DNA of 43,750 nucleotides from Verrucomicrobiota bacterium (GTDB lineage Bacteria > Verrucomicrobiota > Verrucomicrobiia > Limisphaerales > UBA1096). The translations under genes and the position numbers were made by a program. The notes below the pieces were generated by a model. It made no database searches. It was not told the origin of the DNA and worked only from the letters and a program-made list of their open reading frames with translations. The stretch is from the NCBI GenBank assembly GCA_014382705.1, contig JACNJE010000098.1, positions 1 through 43,750 of the forward strand. Direction: 5' to 3'. Shown piece by piece: positions 42,064 through 43,750 of the stretch (positions are counted from its first letter, which is position 1; every line of letters starts with the position of its first letter).

Positions 42064-43011
42064 TTACTTGGCGGGGAGCAGCCGGATGCGGCGCACGTCC
42101 ATGATGGCGCCGCCGGCTTTCCTGACCGGCTTGAGCCAGAAACGGTGCCCGCCCTTGGGCAAGCGGACGGTGCCGATTTTGCGGGGCACGAAATTCTGGA
42201 AATGACCGGTGTCCTTGACGGTGAACGGCAGTTGTTGTCCGGCCACCTCGGCCGAAACGGTGCTGCCGCCGTGCCCCGTGCCGCAGCCCTGGTGAACCTC
42301 CACATCGAACTGGCCGCCGCTCACCACGGTGAAGTCCCAGCAGACTTGATCCGTGACGTTCACCCAGTAGCCGACCGTGTTTTTATGCGGCTTGGTTTCG
42401 TACTGCAGCTTGGTGCCGTGGATCGTCGCGTCGCGCGCGTGCAGCAGCACCGAGCGATCCAGCGCCTGGCCAATCGGTTCCCCCTCCGGCGCGGGCCGCA
42501 GGATGAGCGCCCGCACCCCCGGTGCTTGGCCGCGAAACTTGAGGCCAAGCTTCTGCGTGCCGGGCTGCACAAAATACATCTTCCCCAGCGTGACATTGCG
42601 GAAGCGGTTGGCCGCGCCGGTGGCCTCGAGCCGGGTCGGGATCCGGTACGCGCTGATGTCCGGCACGGCGGTGCTTTCGCCCTTGGCCAAGCTGTAAACA
42701 AGTTCCACCCAATACTTGCCGGGGCGCGAGGCGTTGTACTCCCACGAGTGCGCTTGGCCAAGCGGATCGCCGGTGGGCTTCAGGAGGATGCGGCCGTCCG
42801 GCAGTTGCGGCGTGTCAGCAAACCGATCCATTCTCGTTTCGAGTTTTTCGTCGACGTGGGTTTTGAGGCCGGTGTCGGTGATGCTGAACTCGAGGTGCCG
42901 GAGCGTCCGTCCCTCCTCGACAAAGACGTTCGCAACCCGATCCAGCGAGTCGGCGGTTGCCAATGTCACGCCGAAGGAGAGCGAAACGAATATGGGGAAC
43001 AGTTGATTCAT
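42064..43011 (-). CDS. secreted carbohydrate-binding (fucosidase-C-terminal-like) protein
   Basis: 315 residues with a signal peptide (LFPIFVSLSFGVTLATADS, about 4-22). The last 110 residues resemble the beta-sandwich at the C-terminus of alpha-L-fucosidases and related sulfatase-associated proteins: GYWVNVTDQVCWDFTVVSGG, then FDVEVHQGCGTGHGGSTVSAEV, FTVKDTGHFQNFVPRKIGTV and a C-terminal AIMDVRRIRL. There is no catalytic domain, so it is probably a binding or display module. Its start overlaps the stop of the CRTAC gene by 4 bases. Iterated palindromes encode PLGQA and SLAKG. Confidence 0.8.
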   Translation of the reverse strand: MNQLFPIFVSLSFGVTLATADSLDRVANVFVEEGRTLRHLEFSITDTGLKTHVDEKLETRMDRFADTPQLPDGRILLKPTGDPLGQAHSWEYNASRPGKYWVELVYSLAKGESTAVPDISAYRIPTRLEATGAANRFRNVTLGKMYFVQPGTQKLGLKFRGQAPGVRALILRPAPEGEPIGQALDRSVLLHARDATIHGTKLQYETKPHKNTVGYWVNVTDQVCWDFTVVSGGQFDVEVHQGCGTGHGGSTVSAEVAGQQLPFTVKDTGHFQNFVPRKIGTVRLPKGGHRFWLKPVRKAGGAIMDVRRIRLLPAK

Positions 43012-43750
43012 TTGACTTGGGTGAGTATTGCCGGCTTCCGGAGCGGGCGCGGGCCGATCCAGCGGGTATTGTATTTATTGATCCAGCCGTCGTCGAGCTG
43101 GGGGCGGGGTTCGCGGCCGTAGCGTTGGGTGTCCATGCCGTGCCATGGCAGCGGCTCGACGGTCCAGCCTTGGGCGACGTGAAAATCGGCGTCCTTGTCC
43201 CAGCCGCTGGTGAACAGGAAAAAGTGTCGCGTGGTGTCGGGCGGTCGGCTTGGCAGTTTGGCCGCAGCGAAATCGAGCGTCAGCTCGTCGCCGGCGGCGA
43301 TCAGGGCAAGTTGGTTGTCCTTGGCGGCGACGAGTTCATCGACCGCGCCATAGCGGGTGACCCAGCCCGAGGGGGTGATGCGCCAGTCCGGCGTGTCGCT
43401 GGTTTGGGCGTGAATCGGGGTCAGCGGCAGATGGCTGGGCAACTCCTCTTTCGCGCCGTAGCCGTGCCAATGCAAATCGGTCGTGCTCGGGTGCATCTCG
43501 GCGATGGGTGGCAAATTCGTCTTTTCAAAAAGAGCGATGCGGTTCCAGTGAATCTCGAATGCCGTTGAGAGGCGAAGCCGCCTGGCACCGCTTGGCAATT
43601 TGCCGGCCAAGTCCACGACGATCGTCTTGGTTTTGCCGACCGGCGCGCCGACGGTCACGTCGATGTTTTGCCAACTGCCATCACTGAGTTGCGCCTCCTG
43701 GTACGGGAGGCGCCGACCTATTTTGGCGACTACCTGCGCTTCACGATCCC
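43008..43750 (-). CDS. CRTAC/ASPIC-UnbV-type protein, C-terminal part (5' end outside window)
   Basis: The ORF track starts this at a GTG (43658), but the same frame stays open to the window edge: the codons before it read RRLPYQEAQLSDGSWQNIDV, continuous with the rest. It is therefore a larger gene whose 5' end lies beyond 43750. Conserved C-terminal blocks are FEIHWNRIALFEK, then DLHWHGYGAKEELPSH, GWVTRYGAVDELVAAKDN, HFFLFTSGWDKDADFHVAQG and EPLPWHGMDTQRYG with NKYNTRW following. These match the tail of FG-GAP/ASPIC-UnbV (CRTAC-like) proteins, which are large secreted repeat proteins common in Planctomycetes and Verrucomicrobia. It overlaps the carbohydrate-binding gene by 4 bases, so they should work together. 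Confidence 0.8.
   Translation of the reverse strand, partial: DREAQVVAKIGRRLPYQEAQLSDGSWQNIDVTVGAPVGKTKTIVVDLAGKLPSGARRLRLSTAFEIHWNRIALFEKTNLPPIAEMHPSTTDLHWHGYGAKEELPSHLPLTPIHAQTSDTPDWRITPSGWVTRYGAVDELVAAKDNQLALIAAGDELTLDFAAAKLPSRPPDTTRHFFLFTSGWDKDADFHVAQGWTVEPLPWHGMDTQRYGREPRPQLDDGWINKYNTRWIGPRPLRKPAILTQVK

Overview
The window is high-GC bacterial chromosome (except one AT-rich gene near 40 kb). Its gene set points to the PVC superphylum, most likely a Verrucomicrobiota member: a formylglycine sulfatase, a BNR sialidase-like protein, a PhoPQ-activated-pathogenicity-related (PqaA) hydrolase, a ceramidase-fold protein, a prepilin-like protein ending in an H...DG motif, the C-terminus of an FG-GAP/ASPIC-UnbV (CRTAC) protein, a fucosidase-type carbohydrate-binding protein and many small lipoproteins. 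The phylum is inferred; there is no rRNA or other phylogenetic marker to prove it.

Layout. 1-430: remnant of a PhoD-type phosphatase start and a possible terminator. 430-4596 (minus): luxE-like, luxC-like, queD and citrate synthase genes. 4728-6948 (plus): MORN-type lipoprotein, SAM-fold (spermidine-synthase-like) protein, prepilin-like protein. 6959-8965 (minus): small ORF, deoC, malate dehydrogenase. 9124-11020 (plus): ankyrin lipoprotein and ceramidase-fold hydrolase. 11103-14604 (minus): acetyl-CoA synthetase and sulfatase. 14655-16010 (plus): small membrane protein, YceI, ApaG. 16020-18749 (minus): TPR/glycosyltransferase fusion and sialidase-like protein. 18931-24045 (plus): HPr, GatC, GatA, GatB, then the PqaA-like hydrolase. 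24147-26756 (minus): His-rich NHL lipoprotein, small lipoprotein, lactonase-type beta-propeller. 26842-27684 (plus): membrane TPR protein. 27703-28673 (minus): TlpA-like thioredoxin and ankyrin lipoprotein. 28763-39412 (plus): ribose-type sugar ABC transporter (binding protein, double ATPase, permease), uvrA, a large TPR protein, a dihydropteroate-synthase-like protein. 39552-40796 (minus): AT-rich HEXXH metalloprotease gene. 40936-43750 (minus): MscS channel, carbohydrate-binding protein, and a CRTAC/UnbV protein cut by the window edge.

Functional themes. Central carbon metabolism is represented by citrate synthase, malate dehydrogenase, acetyl-CoA synthetase and deoC. The secreted proteins (sulfatase, sialidase-like, carbohydrate-binding, lactonase-like, CRTAC) and the sugar ABC importer suggest a heterotroph that degrades sulfated or decorated polysaccharides. 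GatCAB implies indirect Gln- and/or Asn-tRNA synthesis.

The most unusual signal is not a gene. The octamer TTGGCCAA, usually as the 12-mer GCTTGGCCAAGC, occurs 56 times by my hand count, against roughly 0.5 expected for this base composition. It behaves like the highly iterated palindrome HIP1 of cyanobacteria, but with a different sequence. It is embedded in genes, where it is read mainly as L-A-K/N (29) or x-G-Q (17) and almost never as W-P (2); it also recurs in signal peptides and at gene ends, and is absent from the AT-rich island. Two other hairpin families are present: a GCAGAT-type element in three convergent gene gaps, and a CTCTCCC composite element inserted twice within the ABC transporter operon.
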